A stretch of DNA of 64,000 bases from Bordetella holmesii ATCC 51541 (GTDB lineage: Bacteria; Pseudomonadota; Gammaproteobacteria; Burkholderiales; Burkholderiaceae_B): assembly GCA_000612485.1 (NCBI GenBank), contig CP007494.1, forward strand, positions 3,162,001 through 3,226,000. The letters run 5' to 3'. The notes beneath the pieces are model-generated. The model ran no database searches. It was not told where the DNA came from and was given only the letters and a program-made list of their open reading frames with translations. Positions 51,159 to 59,916 of the stretch are shown one piece after another. Numbering within the stretch: position 1 is the stretch's first letter; every line of letters starts with the position of its first letter. The translations under genes were made by a program, and so were the position numbers.

Positions 51159-51847
51159 TCAGACCGCGACGTTGAACAACGCTCCCACGCCTGCGGTCAG
51201 TGCCATGGCGGCCGCGCCCAACAGGGTCACTCGTAACGCGGCCCGCCAGATGGGCGCCCCCCGGCGCGCGCGGCAATCGCCCCCAGCACGCCCAATCCCA
51301 GGATCGACGCTACCGAGACCGCTGGAATCACCAGGCCAGCCGACGCGGCCATCGCCACGGCCAGCGGCAACGCCGCGCCGCTGGCAAACGCCCCGGCCGA
51401 GGCCAGGGCGGCCTGCACGGGCTTGGCGCGGTTGTAGATCGAAATCCCCAGTTCGTCGCGAGCGTGCGCATCCAGCGCGTTGTGCCGCGTCAATTGCTCC
51501 GCTACGGCGCGGGCGATTTCCGGAGCCACATCGCGCTCGACGTAAATCCCCGTGAGTTCTTCGAGTTCCTGCGCCGAGTTCACGCGCAACGCACGTTGCT
51601 CGATGCGAAGGTCTGCCGCCTCGATATCGGCCTGCGAATGCACCGAAACATATTCGCCGGCCGCCATGGATAGAGCGCCGGCCACCAGCGCGGCCATGCC
51701 CGAAGTAAGAATGACCTGATCAGAAGCCTGCGCGGCGGCGACCCCGATGATCAGGCTGGCCGTCGAGACCATGCCATCGTTGGCGCCCAGCACGGCGGCG
51801 CGCAGCCAGTTGGCACGAAAAATACGGTGATGTTCGGCGGCGGGCAT
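51159..51847 (-). pseudogene. VIT/CCC1-family iron-manganese transporter, C-terminus frameshifted
   Basis: The protein starts MPAAEHHRIFRANWLRAAVL and has family motifs NDGMVSTASLIIGVAAA and MAAGEYVSVHSQADIE. After GVLGAIAARAGG the frame is lost at a six-C run (51257-51262, plus strand) and ends SGGPRYE. One more base gives APIWRAALRVTLLGAAAMAL and the expected last membrane helix, with a stop at 51159. Members carry ferrous or manganous ions across membranes. Losing the last helix probably abolishes transport. Confidence 0.82.
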
Positions 51848-51946
51848 GCGGACTCCAGGCTCTGGGCAACGCGAGTATAGGCTCTCCAGCAGGTGCCACT
51901 GGCCAAGCGCTGCGGCCTGGTAGCTGCATGACCGCTGCCGCCGTCC

Positions 51947-52836
51947 TCACTCGCGTTCGTTGGCAAACAGATTGACGATGCTGGAGAAGTCCAGCCGACC
52001 GCTGCCCCATTGCTGTGCAGACTGTACAGATTGCGCGCCAATTCGCCCAGGGGAATGGAAGAGCGCGACCCCAGGGCTGACTCGGCTGCCAGTCTCAGAT
52101 CCTTGAGCATCAGATCCACCCCGAAGTCGCCGGCATACCCCTTGGAGGCCGGGGCGTGCTCCATGACGCCGGGCCAGGGGTTATACAGCTCGGTCGCCCA
52201 ATTGCGGCCGGAACTCTTGGCGATAATGTCGGACAGCACTTTGGGATCAAGGCCGTTGGCCACGCCCAGCGCCAGCGCCTCCGAGGTGCCGGCCATCAGA
52301 ATGCCCAGGAGCATGTTGTTGCAGATCTTGGCGACCTGACCCGCACCCGCATCGCCCGCATGAAAAATATTTTTGCCCATTTTCTCGAGCACGGGGCGCG
52401 CACGCTCCAGCACAGCAACCGCGCCGCCCACGATAAAGGTCAAGGACCCCGCCACGGCGCCCCCCGTGCCACCCGAGACCGGCGCATCGATCATCTCCAA
52501 CCCACGAGCCGAGGCGGCGGCAGCGACCTTGCGCGAAGACTCCGGTGCGATCGTGCTGCAGTCGATGACCAGCGCGCCGGCCTCGATCTTGCCCAAGAGG
52601 TCGCTGCCCAGGTAGAGCCCTTCGACGTGCTTGCTGGCCGGCAACATGGTGATGACGATCTCGGCGCCAGTGACGGCCGCATCAGCACTGGTTGCGGCGC
52701 TCGCACCCGCCGCCGTCAATGTGCCCACGGCCTCGGCAACCAGGTCGTAGACCACGACTTGATGCCCTGCCTTGACCAGATTCAGCGCCATGGGCGCGCC
52801 CATATTGCCCAGACCGATAAATGCAATACTGCTCAT
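51947..52836 (-). pseudogene. mmsB: 3-hydroxyisobutyrate dehydrogenase, C-terminus frameshifted
   Basis: From ATG 52836 (after AGGAGA) the protein has the NAD-binding IAFIGLGNMGAPMA, the substrate motif DAPVSGGTGGA and the catalytic-lysine region GQVAKICNNML. The frame breaks at a four-C run (52005-52008) after LYSLHS. One added base restores GSGRLDFSSIVNLFANERE and a stop at 51947. MmsB oxidises 3-hydroxyisobutyrate in valine breakdown. About 20 conserved residues are replaced by a long unrelated tail running to 51751 into the VIT gene. Confidence 0.85.
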
Positions 52837-52880
52837 GATGCCTGTCTCCTGCCTGTGGTTTCTTTGTTTTGAAGGGGGGC

Positions 52881-54056
52881 TCACGCGAAGCGTGGCCCCA
52901 GATCGGCCAGTGGATGCGGGACACCCTCGGGCCAGGACTCAGTAAAAAACTGCTGCACCCAGGCCTCATCGGCCTGCACCAGCGAGGCCGGCCGCCACTG
53001 GGGCTGCTTGTCCTTGTCGATCAGCAGCGCGCGTATGCCCTCTTGAAAATCACCTTCGGCCACGCAGGCCAATGCCGCCACATACTCGGCGCGGAACACA
53101 TCCTCCAGTGAACGCAGGCGCATACGCTGCAACAGCGTGAAAGCCAGGCGCGCCGACCCCGGCGCACCGGCCAGCATGGTCTTGGCCGCGCGCGTCATCC
53201 ACGGATCCGCGTGATCTTTCAGGCGGGCAATGTCTTCGTAGATCTCGTCCAGACGATTGCTGCCGCACACACTGTTGATCTGGAACGCGTGCTGGCGCAG
53301 CGGCCCGGGCTCCAACGGCGCTGCGGGCTCGTGCGCCATCAATGACTGGCGCAGCAGTCCATCATTGATAGACCGCGGCGCCACGTTTGCGCTGCCGTGC
53401 CCGTCTGGCTGGGTCGCCCACGGCTGGTGCAGCAGCGCTTCGCAAAATGCCGGCCAAACGCTTGAATCGAGCCGAAAATCCGCCATGCCCGCGTAAATCG
53501 CATCCGAGGCATTCAGGTTGGCACCCGTCAAGGCCAGAAACAGGCCTGCGCGGCCGGGCATGCGATTGAGCAGCCAGGTACCGCCTACGTCCGGAAACAA
53601 TCCAATGGTGCTCTCCGGCATGGCCACGCGCGACGTCTCGCTGACCACCCGGTGACTGGCGCCCATCATCAACCCCACCCCGCCGCCCATCACAATGCCG
53701 TGCCCCCAGCACAGAATGGGCTTGGGATAGGTATGAATGCGAAAATCCAAGCGGTACTCACGCTCGAAGAAATCGCGCGCATGGGTATTGGCCCAGGGGC
53801 CCTGCCCCTTGTGTTCGAGCATGCTGGCATACAGGCCGTGCAGATCTCCACCGGCACAAAAGGCCTTTTCGCCCGCGCCCTGCAGAATCACCATGGCCAC
53901 CGCCGGATCCCGGGCCCAGGCGCGCAACTGTGCATCCAGCAGATCGACCATCTCCAGCGACAGGCCATTGAGCGTCTGAGGCGCATTAAGCGTGGCAACG
54001 CCCAACCGCGCCCCATTGTCGGCGACCCGCTCGTCAAACAGCACCACATTGCTCAT
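52881..54056 (-). CDS. 3-hydroxyisobutyryl-CoA hydrolase (enoyl-CoA hydratase family)
   Basis: A 391-residue crotonase-fold protein. It has the oxyanion motif KAFCAGGDLHGLY, HGIVMGGGVGLM and the HIBCH-type PESTIGLFPDVGGTW with catalytic Glu/Asp. Its length and C-terminal extension fit the hydrolase that releases 3-hydroxyisobutyrate for MmsB. ATG 54056 overlaps the upstream acyl-CoA dehydrogenase stop (ATGA). It appears intact between two damaged genes. Confidence 0.88.
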   Translation of the reverse strand: MSNVVLFDERVADNGARLGVATLNAPQTLNGLSLEMVDLLDAQLRAWARDPAVAMVILQGAGEKAFCAGGDLHGLYASMLEHKGQGPWANTHARDFFEREYRLDFRIHTYPKPILCWGHGIVMGGGVGLMMGASHRVVSETSRVAMPESTIGLFPDVGGTWLLNRMPGRAGLFLALTGANLNASDAIYAGMADFRLDSSVWPAFCEALLHQPWATQPDGHGSANVAPRSINDGLLRQSLMAHEPAAPLEPGPLRQHAFQINSVCGSNRLDEIYEDIARLKDHADPWMTRAAKTMLAGAPGSARLAFTLLQRMRLRSLEDVFRAEYVAALACVAEGDFQEGIRALLIDKDKQPQWRPASLVQADEAWVQQFFTESWPEGVPHPLADLGPRFA

Positions 54057-55207
54057 CGAATATCCACTCCCTTGTCCAGCAACTGACGGGCCACGATCAC
54101 ACGCATGATCTCGTTGGTGCCCTCCAGTATCTGATGCACACGAGTATCGCGCACCAGGCGTTCCAGAGGATAGTCCCGCAGATACCCATATCCGCCATGA
54201 ATCTGCTGCGCGTCCAGACAGATCTGGAACCCCATGTCGGTCGCAAAGCGCTTGGCCATGGCGCAATAGGTCCCCGCATCGGCCGACCCACTGTCGAGCT
54301 TGCAGGCGGCCAGACGCACCATCTGCCTGGCTGCCACCAGGTGGGTAGCCATATCCGCAAGCTTGAACTGCAAGGCCTGGAACTCCGCCAACTTGCGATT
54401 GAACTGCCGCCTTTCGTCCATATAACGACGCGCCGCATCCAGCGCGCCTTGCGCTGCGCCCACCGAGCAGGTCCCGATATTGATGCGCCCGCCATCGAGC
54501 CCCTTCATGGCGATCTTGAAGCCCTCGCCCTCGGCACCGAGCAGGTAATGTGCCGGCACCCGCACGTTTTCGAAGGTGATGGGCCGTGTGGACTGACTGT
54601 TCCAGCCCATTTTTGCTTCCTTGCGGCCGTAGCTGATGCCGGCGGCGTCGGCCGGCACCGCAAACGCCAAAACGCCGCCCGGCCCGGCCCCGCCCGTGCG
54701 CGCCATGACCACCAGCAAATCGGTATCGCCGCCGCCGGAGATAAAGGCCTTGGCGCCGTTGATCAGAAAATCGCCACCATGACGTTCGGCCCGCGTGACC
54801 AGGGAAGCGGCATCCGAGCCCGCATTGGGTTCGGTCAGGCAATAGGAAGCCAGTTTCTGCCCACTGGCCAACGGCTCCCCTCATTCCTGGCGCAGGTCAT
54901 CAGTACCCCACTTCCCCACCATCCAGGTGGCCATATTGTGAATCGTGAGAAAGGCCGTCGTGGAGGGATCCACCGCGGCCATTTCTTCGAAGACGAGCGT
55001 GGCGTCGAGCCGGGGCAGGCCCAGGCCGCCTATGTCTTCACTGGCGTAGATCGCACAAAAGCCCAGGGCGCCGGCGCGGGCGAAGGCCTCGCGCGGAAAG
55101 ATGCCCTCGGCATCCCAATGCGCCGCATGTGGCGCGAGTTCACCCTGCGCATAGTCCCGCGCGGCCTGGGCAAAGGCGCGCTGCTCCTCGGTGAGTTCAA
55201 GGTCCAC
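54053..55207 (-). pseudogene. Acyl-CoA dehydrogenase (isobutyryl-CoA type) with internal stop
   Basis: A single frame of 384 codons from 55207 (MDLELTEEQRAFAQAARDYA) to 54053 is interrupted by TGA at 54881-54883, where the family has Trp (RQE-W-GEPLASGQK). It has family motifs YCLTEPNAGSDAASL, FISGGG, HGGYGYLRDYPLERLVRD and the EGTNEIMR helix. A single G-to-A change accounts for the stop. Gene order with a hydroxyisobutyryl-CoA hydrolase and mmsB identifies a valine-degradation operon. The residual 108-residue N-terminal piece would be inactive. Confidence 0.9.
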
Positions 55208-55283
55208 CGCTGTCTCCTCAAATGGGTATGGTCCATCTCTGAGCGCACCAGTCTGACAACCCGTGCGCCGTCATTTGTGCATG

Positions 55284-55303
55284 ACGTTAACGTAAACGTA
55301 AAT
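55284..55303 (-). promoter_or_regulatory. Repeat resembling a LiuR/MerR-type operator
   Basis: ACGTTAACGTAAACGTAAAT contains three spaced ACGT cores, 77-96 bases upstream of the acyl-CoA dehydrogenase start. MerR-type regulators of branched-chain acyl-CoA catabolism bind sites of the TTTACGTTTACG kind. No such regulator is in the window, so this is inference. The surrounding gap 55208-55384 holds no gene. Confidence 0.45.
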
Positions 55304-55384
55304 CACAGGCAAGACATGCCAGGCGGCAGACAACGCGGAGAAAGCGGGAAGAAACCGCCGGCCAGGCGCGGCGTTACGGCAGGG

Positions 55385-55717
55385 CTAGAGCAGGCCGGCT
55401 GGCCGCTGGCGCTCGCCGGCCTTACTGACTCGTGCGCGACGATGCTCGGCGCGGCGCCGGCGCGACTCTTTGGGATCGAAGGTCAGCGCCCGGTAGATTT
55501 CCACTCTGTCGCCAGGATGTAGCCGCGTATGGGCCTCGGCGCGCTGGCCATATATCCCCAAGCCCTGCTGCCAGGGGTCGATGTCGGGAAAGGCCTGGCC
55601 AAACCCGCTCGCCATCAACGCCTCGCCTACGGTGGCGCCGGCCGGTAGCGTCAACTCGCGCATCCAGACACCGCTGGCCTGCGCATGGCAGACCGTCACG
55701 CGCAGCTCATTCGCCAT
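55385..55717 (-). CDS. rnfH: RnfH/RatB-family ubiquitin-fold protein
   Basis: A 110-residue UPF0125 protein (ELRVTVCHAQASGVWMRELT; GIYGQRAEAHTRLHPGDRVE; ALTFDPKESRRRRAEHRR), the small partner always found beside RatA. It has a beta-grasp fold; function is uncertain. The start ATG 55717 overlaps the ratA stop by 11 bases. Confidence 0.87.
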   Translation of the reverse strand: MANELRVTVCHAQASGVWMRELTLPAGATVGEALMASGFGQAFPDIDPWQQGLGIYGQRAEAHTRLHPGDRVEIYRALTFDPKESRRRRAEHRRARVSKAGERQRPAGLL

Positions 55718-56141
55718 AGACCTGCTGCGCCCGCTTGGTGAACGATTCGATGAAACTGGTGGCGATGCGATTGAACACCGGCCCGACGACCATCTCCAGC
55801 GCACGATTGGAAAAGGCGTACTCCAGGGTGAACAATACCTTGCAGGCGTCCTCGGCCAGCGGTTGGAAGACCCAATGGCCCACCAGACTGGAAAAAGGCC
55901 CATCAACCAGCTCAAGATCGATGCGGTTCGGGTAGTCGTGGGTGTTCCGCGTGGTAAAACGCTGCTTCATCCCGGCAAAGCTGATCAATACGGAAGCCTG
56001 CATGCCGTGCTCGCTGCGCGACTGCACCTCGGTGCCGCCGCACCAAGGCATGAATTCAGGGTACTTTTCCACGGCGGCAACCAGGTCGAACATCTGGGCC
56101 GCGCTGTAGGGAACCAGGACGGAGCGTTGTACTTTGTGCAT
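55707..56141 (-). CDS. ratA: RatA/Coq10-type START-domain protein
   Basis: A 144-residue polyketide-cyclase-fold protein (VLVPYSAAQMFDLVAAVEKY; FMPWCGG; FSSLVGHWVFQPLAEDACKV). In E. coli RatA has been reported to block ribosome subunit joining, while homologues act in ubiquinone handling. It is divergent from smpB with a 65-base gap, the conserved ratA/smpB arrangement. Confidence 0.9.
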   Translation of the reverse strand: MHKVQRSVLVPYSAAQMFDLVAAVEKYPEFMPWCGGTEVQSRSEHGMQASVLISFAGMKQRFTTRNTHDYPNRIDLELVDGPFSSLVGHWVFQPLAEDACKVLFTLEYAFSNRALEMVVGPVFNRIATSFIESFTKRAQQVYGE

Positions 56142-56206
56142 CGCCTATCGCAAATCGCTAGAATGATCAGATTTTACCGGCATTGCGCGCCCCATTCATT
56201 GCGTCT

Positions 56207-56668
56207 ATGAGCATTATTGATAATCGCAAGGCCACGCACGACTATTTCATCGAAGACCGATACGAGGCCGGCATCGTGCTACAGGGCTGGGAGGTCAAGG
56301 CCATTCGTGCCGGCCGCGTCCAGCTCAAGGAGAGTTACGTCATCGTCCGCGATGGCGAACTTTACCTGCTCGGCATGCATGTCAGCCCGCTGGCCACGGC
56401 TTCGACCCACATTCACCCCGATGCCGTGCGCACGCGCAAGCTGCTGCTCAAGGCCGAGGAGATTCACAAACTGATCGGCAAAGTCGAGCAGCGCGGCTTT
56501 ACGCTCGTGCCGTTGAACCTGCATTACAAGAACGGCCGCATCAAGCTGGACTTCGCTCTGGGCCGCGGCAAAAAGCTCTACGACAAACGCGATACGGCGC
56601 GCGAGAAAGACTGGGAGCGTGAGCGGGAGCGTGTCATGAAGCACGATACGCGCCGCCGCGACGACTAG
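56207..56668 (+). CDS. smpB: SsrA-binding protein SmpB
   Basis: A 153-residue protein ([52 protein letters not shown]; basic tail [15 protein letters not shown]). It binds tmRNA and rescues stalled ribosomes. The gene ends exactly at the TAG inside the target site ACTAGG used by IS481 copy A, so it is intact. No tmRNA gene is seen next to it. Confidence 0.95.
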   Translation: MSIIDNRKATHDYFIEDRYEAGIVLQGWEVKAIRAGRVQLKESYVIVRDGELYLLGMHVSPLATASTHIHPDAVRTRKLLLKAEEIHKLIGKVEQRGFTLVPLNLHYKNGRIKLDFALGRGKKLYDKRDTAREKDWERERERVMKHDTRRRDD

Positions 56669-56669
56669 G

Positions 56670-57712
56670 TGTGAAGATTCAATAGGTTGTATGCATGGTT
56701 CATCCGAACCGGATTTGAGAAACTGGAAATCGCCAACCCCCCAGTTCACTCAAGGAGCCCGGCCGGATGAACACCCATAAGCATGCCCGATTGACCTTCC
56801 TACGTCGCCTCGAAATGGTCCAGCAATTGATCGCCCATCAAGTTTGTGTGCCTGAAGCGGCCCGCGCCTATGGGGTCACCGCGCCGACTGTGCGCAAATG
56901 GCTGGGCCGCTTCCTGGCTCAGGGCCAGGCGGGCTTGGCCGATGCGTCCTCGCGCCCGACGGTCTCGCCCCGAGCGATTGCGCCGGCCAAGGCGCTGGCT
57001 ATCGTGGAGCTGCGCCGCAAGCGGCTGACCCAAGCGCGCATCGCCCAGGCGCTGGGCGTGTCAGCCAGCACCGTCAGCCGCGTCCTGGCCCGCGCCGGTC
57101 TGTCGCACCTGGCCGACCTGGAGCCGGCCGAGCCGGTGGTGCGCTACGAGCATCAGGCCCCCGGCGATCTGCTGCACATCGACATCAAGAAGCTGGGACG
57201 TATCCAGCGCCCTGGCCACCGGGTCACGGGCAACCGACGCGATACCGTTGAGGGGGCCGGCTGGGACTTCGTCTTCGTGGCCATCGATGACCACGCCCGC
57301 GTGGCCTTCACCGACATCCACCCCGACGAGCACTTCCCCAGCGCCGTCCAGTTCCTCAAGGACGCAGTGGCCTACTACCAGCGCCTGGGCGTGACCATCC
57401 AGCGCTTGCTCACCGACAATGGCTCGGCCTTTCGCAGCCGCGCCTTCGCCGCGCTGTGCCATGAGCTGGGCATCAAGCACCGCTTTACCCGACCTTACCG
57501 CCCACAGACCAATGGCAAGGCCGAACGCTTCATCCAGTCGGCCTTGCGTGAGTGGGCTTACGCTCACACCTACCAGAACTCCCAACACCGAGCCGATGCC
57601 ATGAAATCCTGGCTACACCACTACAACTGGCATCGACCCCACCAAGGCATCGGGCGCGCTGTACCCATCTCCAGACTCAACCTGGACGAATACAACCTAT
57701 TGACAGTTCACA
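56670..57712 (+). mobile_element. IS481 copy A
   Basis: A complete 1043 bp element. Flanks do not match: ACTAGG on the left (56664-56669), GCTAGC on the right (57713-57718). It differs from copies B and C by a few bases (cgcctc for cgactc near 56807-56812; His for Arg in HPDEHFP). Mismatched flanks point to recombination with copy C. Confidence 0.96.
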
Positions 57713-57717
57713 GCTAG
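56767..57717 (+). CDS. tnp: IS481 transposase (copy A)
   Basis: A complete 316-residue DDE transposase as in copy 1 (D139, D217, E253). The reading frame runs through the right inverted repeat and takes its TAG stop (57715-57717) from the flanking GCTAGC. It has one residue change relative to copy C (R to H in HPDEHFPSAV). Confidence 0.95.
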   Translation: MNTHKHARLTFLRRLEMVQQLIAHQVCVPEAARAYGVTAPTVRKWLGRFLAQGQAGLADASSRPTVSPRAIAPAKALAIVELRRKRLTQARIAQALGVSASTVSRVLARAGLSHLADLEPAEPVVRYEHQAPGDLLHIDIKKLGRIQRPGHRVTGNRRDTVEGAGWDFVFVAIDDHARVAFTDIHPDEHFPSAVQFLKDAVAYYQRLGVTIQRLLTDNGSAFRSRAFAALCHELGIKHRFTRPYRPQTNGKAERFIQSALREWAYAHTYQNSQHRADAMKSWLHHYNWHRPHQGIGRAVPISRLNLDEYNLLTVHS

Positions 57718-57718
57718 C

Positions 57719-58760
57719 TGTGAAGATTCAATAGGTTGTATGCATGGTTCATCCGAACCGGATTTGAGAAACTGGAAATCGCCAACCCCCCAGTTCACTC
57801 AAGGAGCCCGGCCGGATGAACACCCATAAGCATGCCCGATTGACCTTCCTACGTCGACTCGAAATGGTCCAGCAATTGATCGCCCATCAAGTTTGTGTGC
57901 CTGAAGCGGCCCGCGCCTATGGGGTCACCGCGCCGACTGTGCGCAAATGGCTGGGCCGCTTCCTGGCTCAGGGCCAGGCGGGCTTGGCCGATGCGTCCTC
58001 GCGCCCGACGGTCTCGCCCCGAGCGATTGCGCCGGCCAAGGCGCTGGCTATCGTGGAGCTGCGCCGCAAGCGGCTGACCCAAGCGCGCATCGCCCAGGCG
58101 CTGGGCGTGTCAGCCAGCACCGTCAGCCGCGTCCTGGCCCGCGCCGGTCTGTCGCACCTGGCCGACCTGGAGCCGGCCGAGCCGGTGGTGCGCTACGAGC
58201 ATCAGGCCCCGGCGATCTGCTGCACATCGACATCAAGAAGCTGGGACGTATCCAGCGCCCTGGCCACCGGGTCACGGGCAACCGACGCGATACCGTTGAG
58301 GGGGCCGGCTGGGACTTCGTCTTCGTGGCCATCGATGACCACGCCCGCGTGGCCTTCACCGACATCCACCCCGACGAGCGCTTCCCCAGCGCCGTCCAGT
58401 TCCTCAAGGACGCAGTGGCCTACTACCAGCGCCTGGGCGTGACCATCCAGCGCTTGCTCACCGACAATGGCTCGGCCTTTCGCAGCCGCGCCTTCGCCGC
58501 GCTGTGCCATGAGCTGGGCATCAAGCACCGCTTTACCCGACCTTACCGCCCACAGACCAATGGCAAGGCCGAACGCTTCATCCAGTCGGCCTTGCGTGAG
58601 TGGGCTTACGCTCACACCTACCAGAACTCCCAACACCGAGCCGATGCCATGAAATCCTGGCTACACCACTACAACTGGCATCGACCCCACCAAGGCATCG
58701 GGCGCGCTGTACCCATCTCCAGACTCAACCTGGACGAATACAACCTATTGACAGTTCACA
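57719..58760 (+). mobile_element. IS481 copy B, tandem with copy A, 1 bp shorter
   Basis: A complete element of 1042 bp in the same orientation as A. It has the matched duplication GCTAGC at 57713-57718 and 58761-58766. Its end-to-end position with A, sharing a single GCTAGC, makes a tandem array. One C is missing in a C-run at about 58207-58210. Confidence 0.96.
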
Positions 58761-58765
58761 GCTAG
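57816..58765 (+). pseudogene. tnp: IS481 transposase (copy B), frameshifted
   Basis: Identical in start and end to the other copies, but one C is lost in the run at 58207-58210 (five C in the other copies, four here). The frame changes after YEHQAP, just before the first catalytic Asp. The first frame stops at about 58442, and the original sequence resumes in another frame to TAG 58763-58765. No active transposase is expected from this copy. Confidence 0.92.
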
Positions 58766-59916
58766 CCCCGACCACTTTGCTGTTGATGACCGCGCTGGCG
58801 TCGCTGATCGGGCTTTGCGTGCTGGGGTCGCTGTGGCGCAGCGGCATGCCCGGTATACGCGAGGCCATGAGTGGCCACGTGACCACCATCCTGGCCATGC
58901 TGCTGATGGCGCAGCAGGCGTGGGCACCACAGTGGCTGGGCATCCTGGTGGCCAATATGCTGTATGCGCTGGGCGGCGGCCTGTTCGTGCTGGGTGTGCG
59001 CCGCTTCCTGGGCCAGGGCGTGTCGTGGCGGCTGATGCTCGCCTCGGTTGGGGTTTTCGTGGTGGGGCTGGCGTTCTACACGTACGTCACGCCGGATGTC
59101 GGCGCGCGCATCGTGCTGGCCTCGCTCATCTACACCGTGCTGCTCATCGTGCTGGTCTGGTCGGTGTGGGTGTCGCGTCGAGAACGCTTTGCCTACGGTC
59201 ATATCTTCATGCTGTGCCTGGCTTCGGCCGGTATCGTGGGCCATGCCACGAGGCTGGTGATCTACGCCTTGGGGCTCGACGCCGTGCCGGATCTGCTCAC
59301 GCCCACGCGGCTGAATGTCGTGTTTCTGTCTTTGGGAGTCGTTGTCATGCCCAGTTTGACGCTGGGTCTGATCATGATGATCCACGATCGCATGCTGATC
59401 GTGCGGGAGCGCGAGGCCAACACGGATTTCCTGACAGGCGTGATGTCGCGCAAGGCCTGGTGGCATGCTGCGCTGGAGATGGGCCAGCATGCCCGCGACA
59501 CGGGCAGGCCCATGGCCTTGCTGGTGCTGGACATCGACCATTTCAAGAAGGTCAACGACAGCATGGGGCACGCGGCCGGGGACGCCGTGCTGCGGCATTT
59601 TGCGGTGGTGGCCGGCGCGCTGCTGCGTCCGGGCGATGCGCTCGGGCGCCTGGGCGGAGAGGAATTTATTGCCGCCATGCCGGATCTCAGCGTGCTGGAG
59701 GCCCAGGCCCTGGCCGCCCGCATGCTTGCCGTGTTGGGCACCATGCCCTGTCAGTACGGCGATCGCCAGTTGCGCTACACCTTCAGCGGCGGCGTGGCAG
59801 CCTGGGACGGGGTCGAGAGCCTGACCGTGGCGATGGAGCGGGCGGACCGGGCGCTGTATCGCGCCAAGGCAGGCGGTCGCAGCAGGGTAGACCTGGCCTA
59901 CCCCGAGGCGGCCTAG
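58761..59916 (+). pseudogene. Membrane diguanylate cyclase separated from its start codon by IS481
   Basis: The coding sequence reads LAPTTLLLMTALASLIGLCV from the IS junction, with about six membrane segments (about residues 4-200). A GGDEF domain follows (ANTDFLTGVMSRKAWW; LLVLDIDHFKKVNDSMGHAA; the catalytic loop LGRLGGEEF), ending YPEAA. The GGEEF loop and binding residues are intact, so it could make cyclic di-GMP. Its original ATG lies beyond IS481 copy C (complement of 60966-60968). ATG 58786 (MTALASLIGL) could start a protein only nine residues shorter, if copies A/B supply transcription. The stop TAG lies in the target sequence CCTAGT. Confidence 0.85.

Noticed and set aside
56142..56206. 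tmRNA or tRNA gene next to smpB
   Set aside because: No acceptor stem, T-loop sequence or suitable length is visible in the gap or downstream.
56664..57718. Mismatched flanks of IS481 copy A as one-ended transposition or a deletion
   Set aside because: The missing partner ACTAGG is found as its reverse complement beside copy C, so an inversion explains every flank.
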